A stretch of 64,000 nucleotides of DNA from Macrotrachela quadricornifera. Lineage: Eukaryota > Rotifera > Eurotatoria > Philodinida > Philodinidae. The notes under the pieces are model-generated. The model was not told the DNA's origin. It saw only the letters and a list, made by a program, of their open reading frames with translations, and did not search any database. The first letter of the stretch is position 1. Each line of letters opens with the position of its first letter. Position numbers and translations under genes: made by a program. Location: NCBI GenBank assembly GCA_022393335.1, contig JAJEKB010000981.1:96483-160482 (forward strand). Reading direction: 5' to 3'. Of the stretch, positions 1 through 11,577 are shown piece by piece.

Positions 1-120
1 ATAAATAATCAATCAATTCCACTTAAAATAGTTGGATGTATTATTCCAAAACGATGTTTACAAGATTTGGTGCATTTACTTGAAAATTCATCAATAAAAA
101 CATATTTTAAATCAGCCTAG
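1..120 (+). CDS. 3' end of an unidentified protein-coding gene (partial)
   Basis: Frame 1 is open from the first base to a TAG at 118-120, giving 39 residues. The tail includes the segment IPLKIVGCIIPKR and ends in KTYFKSA. Codon use is AT-rich with a sensible amino-acid mix, like the confirmed exons here, and unlike the low-complexity intergenic DNA that follows. No family is recognisable from so short a piece. It could also be the last exon of a gene whose splice acceptor lies upstream of the window. The call rests on composition and position only. Confidence 0.4.
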   Translation: MNNQSIPLKIVGCIIPKRCLQDLVHLLENSSIKTYFKSA

Positions 121-606
121 TCTCTTTTTTTTTCTTCTTATGTTAGTATTTATGTTTCGTATCCGTCCATAAAGAGGGAAAAAAATTGCTTCATTTTTTT
201 GTTCAGTTCTGTTGATTGTATTTTTTTTGTACACTGTGTGTGTTTTGTAGATGACAGCTATGCGCACTTAGTTAGCTGATCATATCATTTTTCATTTCAA
301 AATCTATTCTCTGTGTTTTCGTCTTGTTCTATAGTACGGTGATGTGACTTATTGTTTATTTAGTAAAACAAAATAACAGAGATAAGAATATTCTCTCTAT
401 CGATTTATGGAGAAATTTATTGAATAATATCGTCTAGAATATTTTTTTATTTGAGAGAAATTACTGTATTCAATTGAAAAAATCTTATATATATTATTTA
501 ATCAACTGAAATTCTATTGAAAGTGATCTTTCGTTCAAAAGAAAAAATTTATTAGCATATTATTAATTGATTAAAGTATTTATTTAAAAAAAAAAATATA
601 TATATA
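121..606. other. Intergenic, presumed 3' UTR and spacer
   Basis: This stretch is T-rich and AT-rich with homopolymer runs. I see no open frame with coding character. It presumably holds the 3' UTR of the upstream gene and ends in an AT dinucleotide run at 597-608, which borders the inverted-repeat element. Confidence 0.5.
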
Positions 607-1572
607 TACAACTGTAGTCCAAAAAACTTGCACAAAATTCTTTTTTTCTATGGTTCGAAGTAAATATAAGTGTTATTTTTTTACAGTGACTCTTTGGTAG
701 TTATACTAGATAATCATCATAGAGAACTTTGCGTTTTCTTATCTTTGGTGCAAATCTATGTGATAATATTACCTACTTCTCCCTCAAAAAGTCTAGCATA
801 TATTACTATTATATTGCCAAAACAAAGCGATAAGAGCTTGTTGTATAATTCATTGTAAAACAAGTGTTTTCCCTAAGGACAATCTGTTATAATAATATCA
901 AATTAAAATAAACTGTTGTTAGTCCAAACGAATGACTGAAATATGTATCTGTAAACGCAAAAAAAAAGGTTTATGAATGAGATCATCTTGCAAATCAAAG
1001 TATATTGTCTGTTATAGGTTAAGATGCAGTTTTGATGGCTTTATTAAGTTTATTTACTTGAGTGCCACGAATTTTTTTGCTGTTAGATATAAGCAATGAA
1101 AAGAGCAATATTATTTTAGAAAAGTTTCATCGTCAAGGATGGTTCTAATGAGAAAAATTGCTGCAAAACATGTCAGTCATGTCATTAAACAATTCGTTAG
1201 CATTAATATATTATGAATACTTCAATACTTATCTAATATCTTTTGATGTTCACTTCATAGAAACCTTCGATCAATTATAAACTATAATATTGAGAAAATA
1301 AAGTCAAAATAAATTAGTGAACTTTATCATTTTTCTGGGTGAAGCAGTTAAAAATGTTAAAATTTGCGTTGTGAATGATTTTACTATCTACAAGGAAGAA
1401 AAATCTTTTCTTTCTATTTCTTCTACAGATGAACAAAAGAATATCAGATTATGCTGTTTTATAGTATTCTTCGTCAACTATCAATTATAATAGGAAACAA
1501 TTTAAAGAGGATATATGTATAAGGTAATACCTGTAGGAAAATATGTGCAAGTTTTTTTTAACTACAGCTGTA
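607..1572. mobile_element. Inverted-repeat DNA transposon relic, Tc1/mariner-like ends
   Basis: The sequence at 607-638 (beginning TACAACTGTAGTCC) returns as its reverse complement at 1541-1572, with about 27 of 32 positions matching. Both ends sit on a TA dinucleotide inside a TATATA context, as expected for TA-targeting Tc1/mariner elements. The interior of about 900 bp has no long open frame, although a short stretch near 1148 could be eroded transposase. Most likely this is a dead or non-autonomous copy. Only the outer 32 bp are clearly paired, so this is not a long fold-back element. The superfamily is inferred from the TA target and the end sequence. Confidence 0.6.
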
Positions 1573-1704
1573 TATATTAATAATAATTAGACCATAGATA
1601 GATGTCTACAAAAATTACCAAAACAAATACACATTATTCATTTAAAATAGAAATAAAATAAATTCTTGTACAATTCATTCATTTTTCTTTTTCATTTCAT
1701 TATA

Positions 1705-2590
1705 TTAATGTTCGTATGGTGGTGGTTCATTAATACGCTCAGTTGTCGAGAGTCTACCTGGTGCCATAACAATTTTATGCCAACCAGCGTGATAATTATC
1801 ATCAGATAATTGTTTTAAAAGTTCTTTTTCATCTTCAATTAATTTAATTTCAATTAATTTTTTCCATAGTAATGTTATAACTACTAATATTAAACATATA
1901 ATAGCTAATACAGTTGCTAAAAAAAATCAATCAATAAATATAATTATTCTTTTAATTAATTAATCAAATATATATTAACAACTTACCAACACCAGTATAA
2001 AAAAATCCATCACCAGAATGAATATAAAGATATTCAGTATCAATATAAAATTTTCCAGGTGAATATAATTTTGTTAATCCTGTAAAAATCATTGCAACTA
2101 TAAGAATAATTGTAAATGATAATGTAAGAAATAAAAGTATCCAAATAAAACCAATAATATGACGACGATAACGATTATTTAAATTATAAAGTATAAGTAT
2201 TGATGTACCCCAAGATGGAAAAACAGTTAAATTTGAAAGAAATAATGCACATGAAAGTAATACAATAATAACATTGAAGGAATGAGGACGAGTTTCTCTT
2301 ATCCATACATCACATTTTATATTAGGATCATGGTAATGAGCTAGACATAGCCTCCATAAACCGATAGAACCATATTCAGTTATTCGAGAATAAATTGTTG
2401 TATTTAATTTTGTTGATTTATTATCCATATGAATTATTTCATATGTAAACCATGAATCAGAACGGAAACTTAACAGAAGAATAAAAGCTAGAAGTGTTGT
2501 TAAGATACTTGCAAATGTTAATGGCCATTTTAAATGTGAATATTCATTTACAGGACTAATCATTGCGGACACTCTACGCCACTTTATCAT
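1705..2590 (-). CDS. Claudin/PMP22-like four-helix membrane protein
   Basis: There are two exons, 2590-1987 and 1916-1705, joined across a 70-bp GTAAGT...TTTAG intron; the join keeps the frame and gives 271 residues. The protein has a short N-terminus and a first hydrophobic helix (about residues 22-42). An extracellular loop carries the pattern W...GLWRLC and a later cysteine, the signature of the claudin/PMP22/tetraspan family. Helices two and three (about 107-127 and 145-170) follow, then a fourth helix begun in exon 2 (ATVLAIICLILVV). The charged C-terminal tail ends in a PPPYEH segment. Known members form paracellular junctions or act as channel subunits. The exact role here is not predictable. 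Confidence 0.75.
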
Positions 2591-4647
2591 CTTTGTAAAC
2601 GATAAATTTATATTTTATCACATTTTGCTTTCATACTAAAATAATAAAAAAAAAATACACTATTCATAGTTTTATCTTACGTCAGATGACAACGCCATAG
2701 AAACATATATACGAATAAATTTGTGTCCAGAAAAGAAAAAAAAACAATCACAATGAAATCTTTAACCTGGTTATTAAATTATAAAAAAGAAACTTTACAA
2801 TATATGAATAAACTAGGCAAGATTGAGGACGAAGAAACGAAGTAAAGAATAAAAGTAAATGATGTTGAATAATATGTACATATATTAACAGACACATTCA
2901 TGCATATATACATATATACATACAGGTTTTTTTCTCCTCTATTGTTGTTTATGTCTGTTTTTTATACGATAAATACGCGACCAAAAAATCGTATGAAAGA
3001 ACAGAAAGAACAAAAATGACATAAGTTGCAATTGGCTTAGGCCAATATATTGGAATAAATATCTTCCGAAGTCTGATAAAAAAATATGTTTTTTTTTGTA
3101 TTTATACACATAAATATAACTACACCCACATTAGGTTTCATACAATTTATTCTTTTTTAACGAGCAATCTGACACATTCTTTTCTTCAAACTTATTCTTA
3201 TGCATCAAAGATTTTACGACAAATAAAAAATTCATTAACAATATCGAATTGATATTCTTTTACTTATAAGAACATTCATAATCATTAATAGTATTCGATA
3301 GATGTCCTTCAATCTCAATAAGATATTTTCCATAGTTTTCCATTTTGGATGTTATTGCACCATTTGAATTTATTTCAATATAGATAATTGATTGATAAAG
3401 ATAACAATCGACTGGAAAGCGCGGCGTCTTTCTGTAACCGGAGCTACTTCTGGAGTCGGACTGTGTGAATGACTTGCGGGCGGGAGTCCTGTTTGTCGTT
3501 GCTCTATGTTGATCAAGCGTCCGCACGAAGCTCGGTATCGACATGGTGGGAGTTGAGGAATCTCTCCTTCCAGGGCGTCTAAGGAAGGTTGAACCGGCTG
3601 AGGCGCGAATATGCGAGCAAGTCAAAGACCTCATGTCGAGCAGTCGTGGGATAGCGTTTGTGAATAGACAGCGGCAGGCAGCCCGTCCAATATAGTTGGA
3701 CCACAGTCTGTTTTTCTTTTTTTTTATTTCTCTAGATTATTTGATTATTCTTAAAATAGTTTAGTAATCAAAATATTTTCTTCTTCATAGTTTTTATATA
3801 AATTCATGAAGACAATGAATCTTTTAATGAGATAAGAACAAAAATTGCTATGAGAAAAATTTTGTTCAAATTTCTAATTGTTATAAATGAATAATTATTT
3901 GTTCATTAATTCAAGAATATTATATAACTGAACACACAATATTCTTATGATAATATGACGATCGAGTATGTAAGGATTCAAAATCTAAATTTTATTTAAT
4001 CTTTTCAAAACAATTTATCATATTGTGATAGAATATGCCATTGAAAAATGTTTGTTCAAGATTGAATATTTAAGATGAAATATAATAAAATAAATCCATG
4101 AACTCCTTATATCAATGAGTGCGTGCTTTAACACTTTTTTCTTTAAAACTATTTTGTCACATGAACATTGATATGAAGAGATATTAATTATCTTACAATG
4201 ACAAATAAGTGGCATAAGTACTTCAATAGATTCCAATTTATATCAATGCCTATTTTCATGTCATTTGAAGTAATCTGATCGGTTTTTTTAACATAAAAAA
4301 AAGTTATGCTAATCTCATGTTCAACATTTATAAAATTTTTTTTTGAGCTTTAGTTCAATATTAATGCAAATATTCATCAAAAGATTGAAAAAAAATACAT
4401 CGCTAGGCCTTATTACGTATATGCAAAATCATGAATAATCAAACCATATACTGTTATTTAGACTATTTATGCTACGTAATTTTTGTAGAATATAAATATT
4501 ATAATCACTTTCTACATTAAATAAAATATATGTATTATACGACCTATATTCAAAAAAAAAACCTATGTAAATATAATTTATTCAGATTTCATACTTAAAG
4601 GAATATTTCTTTTACTAAAACATTATTCTTAATCATTTTAAGTAAGC
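2591..4647. other. 2-kb intergenic region between two diverging genes
   Basis: This lies between the start of the claudin-like gene (-) and the start of the DEG/ENaC gene (+), so it should hold both promoters. It is AT-rich, with a microsatellite-like ATAC/TATA stretch near 2890-2925 and the GC-rich block listed separately. Open frames at 3260-3634 (-) and 4018-4236 (-) lack coding character. Nothing else is recognisable. Confidence 0.6.
3405..3712. repeat. GC-rich block of foreign composition, possible transposon tail
   Basis: About 300 bp are close to half G+C inside DNA that is otherwise below one third. No frame stays open through the block on the + strand; the longest open stretch is on the - strand and is arginine/serine-rich without a recognisable domain. 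The block ends in a short hairpin (GTCCAA and TTGGAC around TATAG, about 3687-3703), followed by a T-rich tract. This arrangement resembles the 3' end of a retrotransposon or a SINE-like unit, but I could not identify a family. An expressed structured RNA is an alternative. Confidence 0.4.
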
Positions 4648-6340
4648 ATGTCGAATGAAACAATAAGACATGTAACAACTGTTTTTCCAATAGATCCAGA
4701 AGCTTTGAAACCAAACCCAAAACATCGACGTCGTGTTTCAATTATCAAAGATTTCAGTTTAAATACATCAACTCATGGAATTCCTGGTATTGCACGTAGT
4801 GAAAGTATACAAAATCGTTTATTTTGGATTACTTCATTGCTTATTTTTGCTGGTATAATGACATATTTTATTGTTCAATCAATTCGTGCATATTTTGAAT
4901 ATCCTTCACAGACATCTATATCTATTGTTGTTGAATGGCCTCAAGCTTTTCCTGCTGTAACAGTTTGTAATTATTCTCCATTACGATATGATCAATTCAT
5001 TGGTCCTTTTTTAAATTATTTAAGTGCACATAATTTAACAAATAAAACGAATACATCTGACTTCACTATTCAACAATCTATGTATATACAGGATTTTCTA
5101 ATTTATAAACTCAATCAAGATGAATCCTTAAACAATTTTTTTTATTCACTTGAGTCAATGATGATGAGATGTTCTTATAATGGAAGACTATGTTCAGTGA
5201 CTAATTTTACTTGGTTTATTTCATCAGCATATGGTCTTTGCTATACATTCAATGCAAAATTAAAAAATGATACTGATAATAGTATAAGATATAATGCAGA
5301 TTTTGGAGGAAATGGCCTATTTCAATTATATTTCTATGTGCATCAACATCAATATGTGCCTTATGTGTCAAATGGTAAGCATAATATTATGATTTCGTTG
5401 TAATGTACTTTGTTTTTTATATTTCTTCTACATATTTTATGCACAGGCATTGGTATGGTAGTAATGGTTCATGACAATACACAGTTACCTACTATTGAAC
5501 TAGCAGCAATGCAACTTGCGCCTGGTCGACATCACAAATTGAGCTATATGAAAAGAACCAGTTTGTTTTTGTCAGCACCCTACACAACTTGCAACGATAA
5601 ACTTAATCTTGGGATGCAAGTTCTATTTGATCAATATAATGGTACTGATTATGGATATTCACAATATCAATGTTTTGTTGCTTGTATACAGGCTTATACG
5701 TGAGTGTGTTATGTTAGTTATACACTAATTTCTTATACAATTTACTAATTTTAGTTATGCAAAATGTAGTTGTGGAAGTCCTTTTCGTTGGGCTGCTCGA
5801 TATATTGTACTACCTGGCACTAATAAAGCAATTAATATAACATTTTGTGATATAAGAAATTCATGCTATATTGAAGCAACAACAGAAATTATGAATACAC
5901 ACTCTATTTGGCGAAATTATTGTCCTGACTGTACACAAGAATGTTCGTTCTCTGATTTTATTATTAAATCATCTTCAGTTCTAGCACCACCTAAGTATCT
6001 ATTGAATGAAATGAAAAGGTTCGTTGAATCATCAAAAATTCCGTTGCCTGAAAATTGGTCAACATCATGGATTTCAGAGATTCAATCTAGTTATGTTTCT
6101 TTGGAAGTTGCCTATGAAACGACTCGAAGTGAAATCTATTCTCAACAAGCAACAATTAGTCCAACTGATGTAGTTTCTAATGTTGGTGGACAAACAGGTC
6201 TTTGGATTGGTATTAGTTTTCTTTCATTAATGGAACTTGCTGAAATGCTTTATAGACTTTTACGTTATCAATGTTACGGCCTTCGAAGAACTATACGAAA
6301 GAGATTTAGATCACAGGAAACTGATAATTACTTATACTGA
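4648..6340 (+). CDS. DEG/ENaC (ASIC/FaNaC-like) sodium channel subunit
   Basis: There are three exons, 4648-5374, 5447-5699 and 5755-6340; both introns are short and GT...AG, and the joined frame gives 521 residues. The N-terminus leads into transmembrane helix 1 (about residues 55-75), followed by the family signature FPAVTVCN. A cysteine-rich extracellular domain with several N-glycosylation sites follows. Near the C-terminus comes GGQTGLWIGISFLSLMELAE: the pre-helix GG-Q-GLW motif, the G-I-S selectivity filter (family G-X-S) and helix 2. The cytosolic tail is short and basic. The protein would form a trimeric amiloride-type cation channel in the plasma membrane. Ligand (proton, peptide, stretch) cannot be told. 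Length is normal for the family. Confidence 0.92.
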
Positions 6341-7070
6341 ATTATTAATAAGAATGAAAACATGTATACTTTAATACGGCTTTTTTACTGATCATAAGAT
6401 GAATAGAATTATTTTACAAAAATTTTCATTCTCTGTTTCACTGATTCTGATATCTAAGAAAGCCTGAAATCTTCATGACCTGTTTCTTTAGATAAATCAT
6501 TGGATAGTTTGACACTTTGAAAATGGCTTAATAAGCTGTTCTAGATATTTCATGAGTTATTTATTATAAAAATTATTATCTGTTCATAGACATCACGTAC
6601 GCTATTTCATACATATTATTCAATATAAATATTACGATAATCTCCAATCAATATGTACATATTTTTCTATTTAGTAATAGTTTATGTATATAACTGTACG
6701 TAGAATCCTTATAAACTGTATTTCGAGTATTATAAGTACTATTACATTAACATACAACTCCACTAAATAGAGTAAAATAAATTATACTACAATCAAATAT
6801 ATAATAATCAATAGTTGAAAACAAAGTTTTCTAAATTATGAATACATTGCTAAAAACTTCAAATGTTTGAAAGGAAAGCATTTTTCTCATTATAAAAGGT
6901 GAAAATAAATTGGAGTATTTTATTAATATAAAGTGGATTAAAAATGATTTTGGTGGTAATCTACTTCTTTCCACTATGCTTGTAGTTGTATGAGAAAATT
7001 ACAGAGCATAATGTAAGAATTCTTTTATCAGGCAGTAATAATGAATATAATTTGCTTCAATTGTTTGTGA
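6341..7070. other. Intergenic spacer between convergent genes
   Basis: The 3' ends of the DEG/ENaC gene (+) and the B-box-like gene (-) face each other across this stretch. It is AT-rich, presumably both 3' UTRs. I see no open frame or repeat of note. Confidence 0.6.
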
Positions 7071-8315
7071 TTAATGTAAATTAATACCATCGGTTGTTCT
7101 TATACCAATAATATATTTACCCCATTGAATAATATTCCAAGGTTGTTGAGCATATTTATCGACTTTTAATAATTTTCCATTGTTAGAAATATGAAATAAT
7201 CGACGACTTAGAGCATCTACAACCATCCATTGTTCTTCATGAAGTAAACAGCAACGAAATCCTTGTCCAACATCGATAGACCAAAGACGTTCGAGATTTA
7301 TCGAAGAACGAAGATCAAGACGTGTTGTATTTTTTTCTGTATTATAGATAATCATTGCAAGTGATTTATGATTTGATTTAAGATCGAAAATATATTCGCG
7401 TTCGTCGCATGTTTCTGGTGTCCGTCGTTCTTTGACACCTTTATTAGACAGTGGAAGTTTATATTCAAAAATAGATGGACCTAATCCTTGTGTTAATAAG
7501 AATAAAGTAGAATCCGAACAAGTTCCACGACTCCATTCGACATCAGATGAGATTGAACATCGTGTCATAGTCATAGTATTTTGATCGACTGTAAATACAT
7601 CTTTATTTGTTACTACTATGAATCGACCTATTGTTGACGACCAGCACATATCCCAAATATCATCATGAGTCCATGACATTTGTTTAATAAGTGAAAAATG
7701 TCGATCCAACAAAGAAAGATTTGGTGGTTGATGTATCAATAGATTTTTCTCATTGCTGGCTAAAGATGGAAATCCATTCAATGGTAATTTCATTGTTCGA
7801 CATGATGGAGGTAGAGGTAAGAGATCATGAATAATAAGATTATCATCAATTACTAATGGATGGATAGTAAATCGAAGAGTTTGAAATTCACTTAACTTTT
7901 GTTCAATTAATCGAATATCTTGTGTGATTATTTCAACATCATCTCGAGCGGCATCATGTTTTCGCATTAATTTTTCCAATTTATTTCGAACTCGTTCAAC
8001 TTCATGTTTTAATTTTTCACGTCTATCATCAATAAAATCTCGACGTTTTGTTTCATAATATCGTTCGACTGCTTGATGAGCTTCATCACGCCATTTTTCT
8101 AATGCTATAAGATAAGATGGTTCAAGAGATGAGAATTTAGTCAATCGTTTTGCAAGTCCATTGATTTTATCAGATAATGGTGGTAATTTATTATTAATTC
8201 GACCAAAATGTTGTGTTAAATGTTCTAAACAATAACATTTTTCACAACATATACATACAGTACGTGAAGGACTTCTACATCCTTCAATGGTACATGGTCT
8301 ACTTGATGATGCCAT
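7071..8315 (-). CDS. B-box-like zinc-finger and coiled-coil protein (TRIM-like)
   Basis: This is one exon. I chose the ATG at 8315 (MASSSRPCTIEGC), giving 414 residues, because the extra open frame upstream codes a hydrophobic, low-quality leader absent from B-box proteins. Residues 8-40 form a compact Cys/His cluster (CTIEGC, CICCEKCYCLEHL, then HF), consistent with a B-box-type zinc site. Next comes a charged region rich in R, K and E (about 75-145) that should be coiled coil, then a C-terminal half of about 230 residues with repeated W and D motifs that may fold as a beta-propeller. There is no RING finger. Proteins of this plan are abundant in rotifers; their function is unknown. Confidence 0.7.
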   Translation of the reverse strand: MASSSRPCTIEGCRSPSRTVCICCEKCYCLEHLTQHFGRINNKLPPLSDKINGLAKRLTKFSSLEPSYLIALEKWRDEAHQAVERYYETKRRDFIDDRREKLKHEVERVRNKLEKLMRKHDAARDDVEIITQDIRLIEQKLSEFQTLRFTIHPLVIDDNLIIHDLLPLPPSCRTMKLPLNGFPSLASNEKNLLIHQPPNLSLLDRHFSLIKQMSWTHDDIWDMCWSSTIGRFIVVTNKDVFTVDQNTMTMTRCSISSDVEWSRGTCSDSTLFLLTQGLGPSIFEYKLPLSNKGVKERRTPETCDEREYIFDLKSNHKSLAMIIYNTEKNTTRLDLRSSINLERLWSIDVGQGFRCCLLHEEQWMVVDALSRRLFHISNNGKLLKVDKYAQQPWNIIQWGKYIIGIRTTDGINLH

Positions 8316-9251
8316 CTTTTGCTTGCAACAAGACAGATGTGAAAGTCGTACAATAAAAGAATGTATGAAAAATAGATTGTTTATGTGAAACACACGTGTT
8401 ATAAAAAATTCTTTAAATGGTATTAACGAATGGTGAGAAGGCAAAATGAAGAGAGTAGTCAGAATTGCAAAAAAAAACAAAGTGTGTTTTTATTGTTTAG
8501 TGTATAGAACATTTTGTTTTGAAACTGTTTTTCTTTTTTCAAACTATTTCATAACATCAATCGCCGTAAACTTTTAGTTAAATGTGCATTCCTATCATTA
8601 CTTAGGCATCAAAACTTTAGAGATACATATTACAAATGATTTTCATATCAAGTGATTCATCTGATCGTTCACAAACTGAAATATAAAAAAAATATAAGGT
8701 TTAAATTGTAAAAGATAGTTTTTGTTTTCAACGTGCTACACAATTTCATCAATAAGTAAGACTTCATCAAAATCAACTTCGTGTTTTTAATTCATATATT
8801 AGATATTATGCATATATTCTCATGTCATGCTGAAGTATTTCTTTAATATTGAAAAGGATTTCGTGTAAATCATGTTGTGATTGAATAATTAAATTTAATT
8901 TATATGATTAGATATGTCTAAGAATTAATACAGCTCAATTCAGAAGTCAGTACTCAGCTCAGATTTTCTCTTCACAATGATCATTTCATGTTATAGTTAT
9001 AGACGTAATTGCGCATCTAAATATTATTCTAAGGGATATCGAAGTTGTTTTTCTACATACAATCGACAATGATGTGTATAAAGTGCATTGGGCAAAATAA
9101 CATTAAAGTTTTGATTACCAATTTGCCCCTTTTCAATTATTTTTGGATTAGATTCTCATATGTCTTTATTTATTCTTTCTTTACACAAAAAAAAAATACT
9201 ATGTATATATATACTTATTTATACCAGTTTGCTCACATACAATCATTCGAA
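8316..9251. other. Intergenic region between diverging genes
   Basis: This lies between the starts of the B-box-like gene (-) and the GH128 gene (+), so promoters are expected here. The sequence is AT-rich without recognisable elements. Part of a longer + frame (9045 onwards) runs into the GH128 first exon but has no independent coding quality. Confidence 0.55.
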
Positions 9252-10322
9252 ATGCACTCATCATTTAAATTGATTTTAATTCTACTTGTCGTGATAGACA
9301 ATAAAGTCGTAAGGTCAGTACTATCATTCAAAATGAGAGATTTCTATTTGACATTCTATTATCTTTATCGCAAACAAAATATATATTCGAGACGGCAAAT
9401 GAAACTTTTATCCAACTAATTTTTTTCCTATTTTGTTAGACAAAGTAAAATAAAAGTAATATATTTATTATGATATTATAATATAATAACAATGTACATA
9501 AACTGTCACATAGTTGTAGCGATTATTTGAATTTTTTTTTATTATTAATCATGTATGTGATATCAATTTCTTTTATATTCTAGTGCAAGTAAAAGAGGAA
9601 TAGCATGGCCACTAGACAATAAACAAGATTCATCCAATATTTTTATTGGTGGAAAAATTTCATGGATTTATAACTGGTCTCCTCTAAGATATAACAATGC
9701 TGGATTTGAATTTGTTCCAATGTTATGGAGCACAAACAAAGGTCATGATGGAAGACAGTTCTATAATCAAGCACAAGGAGCAAAAGCTGTACTTGGTTTT
9801 AATGAACCAGAACGTGGTGAACAAGCAAACATGAATCCAGTTGAAGCAGCACATGCTTGGAAACAATACATTCAACCACTTCGAGCTCAAGGAATTCGAC
9901 TCGGTTCACCAGGTATTGCTTCTACTGAACAAGGTTTGCAATGGTTACAACAATTTCTTAATGAATTGAATAGAATTGGTGGAAGTATTGATTTTCTTGC
10001 TCTACATTGGTATGGTCGAGGGGCAGATAACTTTATTAATTTTATTACAAATGCTCGTCAACGTTTGGGCAATAAATATAATGTATGGGTAACAGAATTT
10101 GCTTGTACATCATGGAATCCAAATCAACAGGTTTCTCAGGCAGAAGTTAATGAGTTTATGAGACAAAGTTTAGCTAAACTTGATTCATTAAGTTGGGTAG
10201 AACGTTATTCATGGTTCGGTGCACAACGTCAATTAGATGCTGCACTTGGTTCTGCAAATTGTTTGATTGCACCCAATGGACAATTATCTGATTTGGGTCG
10301 AAAATATGTTCATGGATTCTAG
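9252..10322 (+). CDS. Secreted GH128-type beta-1,3-glucanase
   Basis: Exon 1 (9252-9313) encodes a signal peptide (MHSSFKLILILLVVIDNKVV). A 270-bp intron (AG/GTCAGT...TTCTAG) joins in phase 2 to exon 2 (9584-10322), giving 266 residues. The mature part opens SKRGIAWP and has the GH128 landmarks in order: WIYNWSP, FVPMLWS, GFNEPE with the probable acid/base glutamate, DFLALHWYG, and WVTEFACTSW with the probable nucleophile glutamate. The family hydrolyses beta-1,3-glucans such as fungal cell walls or algal storage glucan, so a digestive or antifungal role outside the cell is likely. GH128 is known mainly from fungi and bacteria. The acquired intron and local codon style indicate an old, domesticated transfer. 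Confidence 0.88.
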
Positions 10323-10519
10323 ATGATTATAGTTTGCAAATATGAAAAAAATTTGAGAAAATTGAAAATATATCTTAAATAAGAGTGTGACATTACATAT
10401 GAAATATATCATGAATGCAACTAATACCGTAATAATTTCATTAAATTTGACAGAAAGATAGTCCGTCATAGATATATCTACTATGCAAAAGGCACTAAGA
10501 CAATCAAATATATAGATAA

Positions 10520-11346
10520 TACAGAGTATTCAGAAATTCATTGACCAAAAGTTTTTTCGTATATTTTTGTTACTTTATCAAACTTTATCAACAAATTTTT
10601 TTTAAAATCATAGGTGAATATACAGAGTTTTTATTTATTCAAACGAAGTTCAAAAGTATGACTTAGAGGATTCACCTTTCATCGAAATAAAACGAATTAA
10701 TCTTTTTTCTATTTCCAGAAAAAAATTAACAAAGAGCTCTTTTCTTTTATTGTTTCGACTTTCTAAATCATTCTAATTCTAAATCGTCCAGGTATCTGTT
10801 TGCTTGTTGACTAATACATACACCTGTGATATTCGGACCCAAATAATCCTTGTACTGCTATAAAATTTTTGATAAACTAACGTTACGTGTAGTATGATGC
10901 AGTTGTGCAATGCCAAGCAAGCTAATCATTGAAACTTTTTCTAATGAATCAATGATTGATCAAGAAAACTACATCTCGATATGCTTGAAAGTTTCTATTA
11001 GCTAATTTTAGGAGACGGAAAGTTTATTGAATAGGTGTTTTTTCGATAGTATGGGCTACTAATGCACTTCTCACACTTTATTTTGGTAAGTTTCTAACCA
11101 TATGAAAACATCAAACAAAAAAGACTTAGTCAATTTATGAATTATTTACGTTTTGCAAAGAAAGTGAAATTTTCGATTTCGATTAAAGGTGATAGTTTTG
11201 CAAAGTAATATGGGGAACATCGTTCGGATAAATAAAAACTCCGGATATTCACCTATAATTTCAAAAAAAAATTGTTGGTAAAGTTTAATGAAATAGCAAA
11301 GATATACGAAAAAATTTTTAGTCATTGAATTTCCAGATACCCTGTA
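10520..11346. mobile_element. Inverted-repeat element (MITE-like) with about 175-bp arms
   Basis: The left arm begins TACAGAGTATTCAGAAATTC at 10520. The reverse complement of the right end (11346 backwards) begins TACAGGGTATCTGGAAATTC. Pairing continues with few gaps for roughly 175 bp on each side, including TTTTTTCGTATAT, TAGGTGAATAT and CACCTTTMATCGAAAT blocks. The outer bases are TA at both ends, pointing to a Tc1/mariner-type target duplication. The middle of about 470 bp has no long open frame, so the copy is non-autonomous. It sits between the GH128 gene and the 3' end of the hydroxylase gene. Confidence 0.8.
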
Positions 11347-11577
11347 TATCTTACCATAAATGCTAAGATTGTATAACTAGTGTGTGGATTGAGAAGTATC
11401 AATTACAATTTTGTTTTTTTTGTAATAGAGCAATAATAAAATACAATACTTATTAACAATCATCGCTTACAATAGACACTTAATAGACTCAAAAATATAG
11501 AACAACATGAAATGTTACAGACATTGATTTTCGATAGTTCTTTTTAATATAAAGTTATTTTATGATTCATTCAATCT

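Noticed and set aside
3260..3634. 124-codon frame on the - strand
   Set aside because: It runs from the GC-rich block into AT-rich spacer, shows no domain and is probably a by-product of the block's composition.
8316..8480. N-terminal extension of the B-box-like protein to 469 residues
   Set aside because: The extension is hydrophobic and F/I/H-rich, unlike B-box proteins; the ATG at 8315 stands right before the zinc cluster.
9045..9251. Open frame preceding the GH128 signal peptide exon
   Set aside because: It is in frame with the exon but low-complexity (F/Y/I-rich); the Met at 9252 starts a standard signal peptide.
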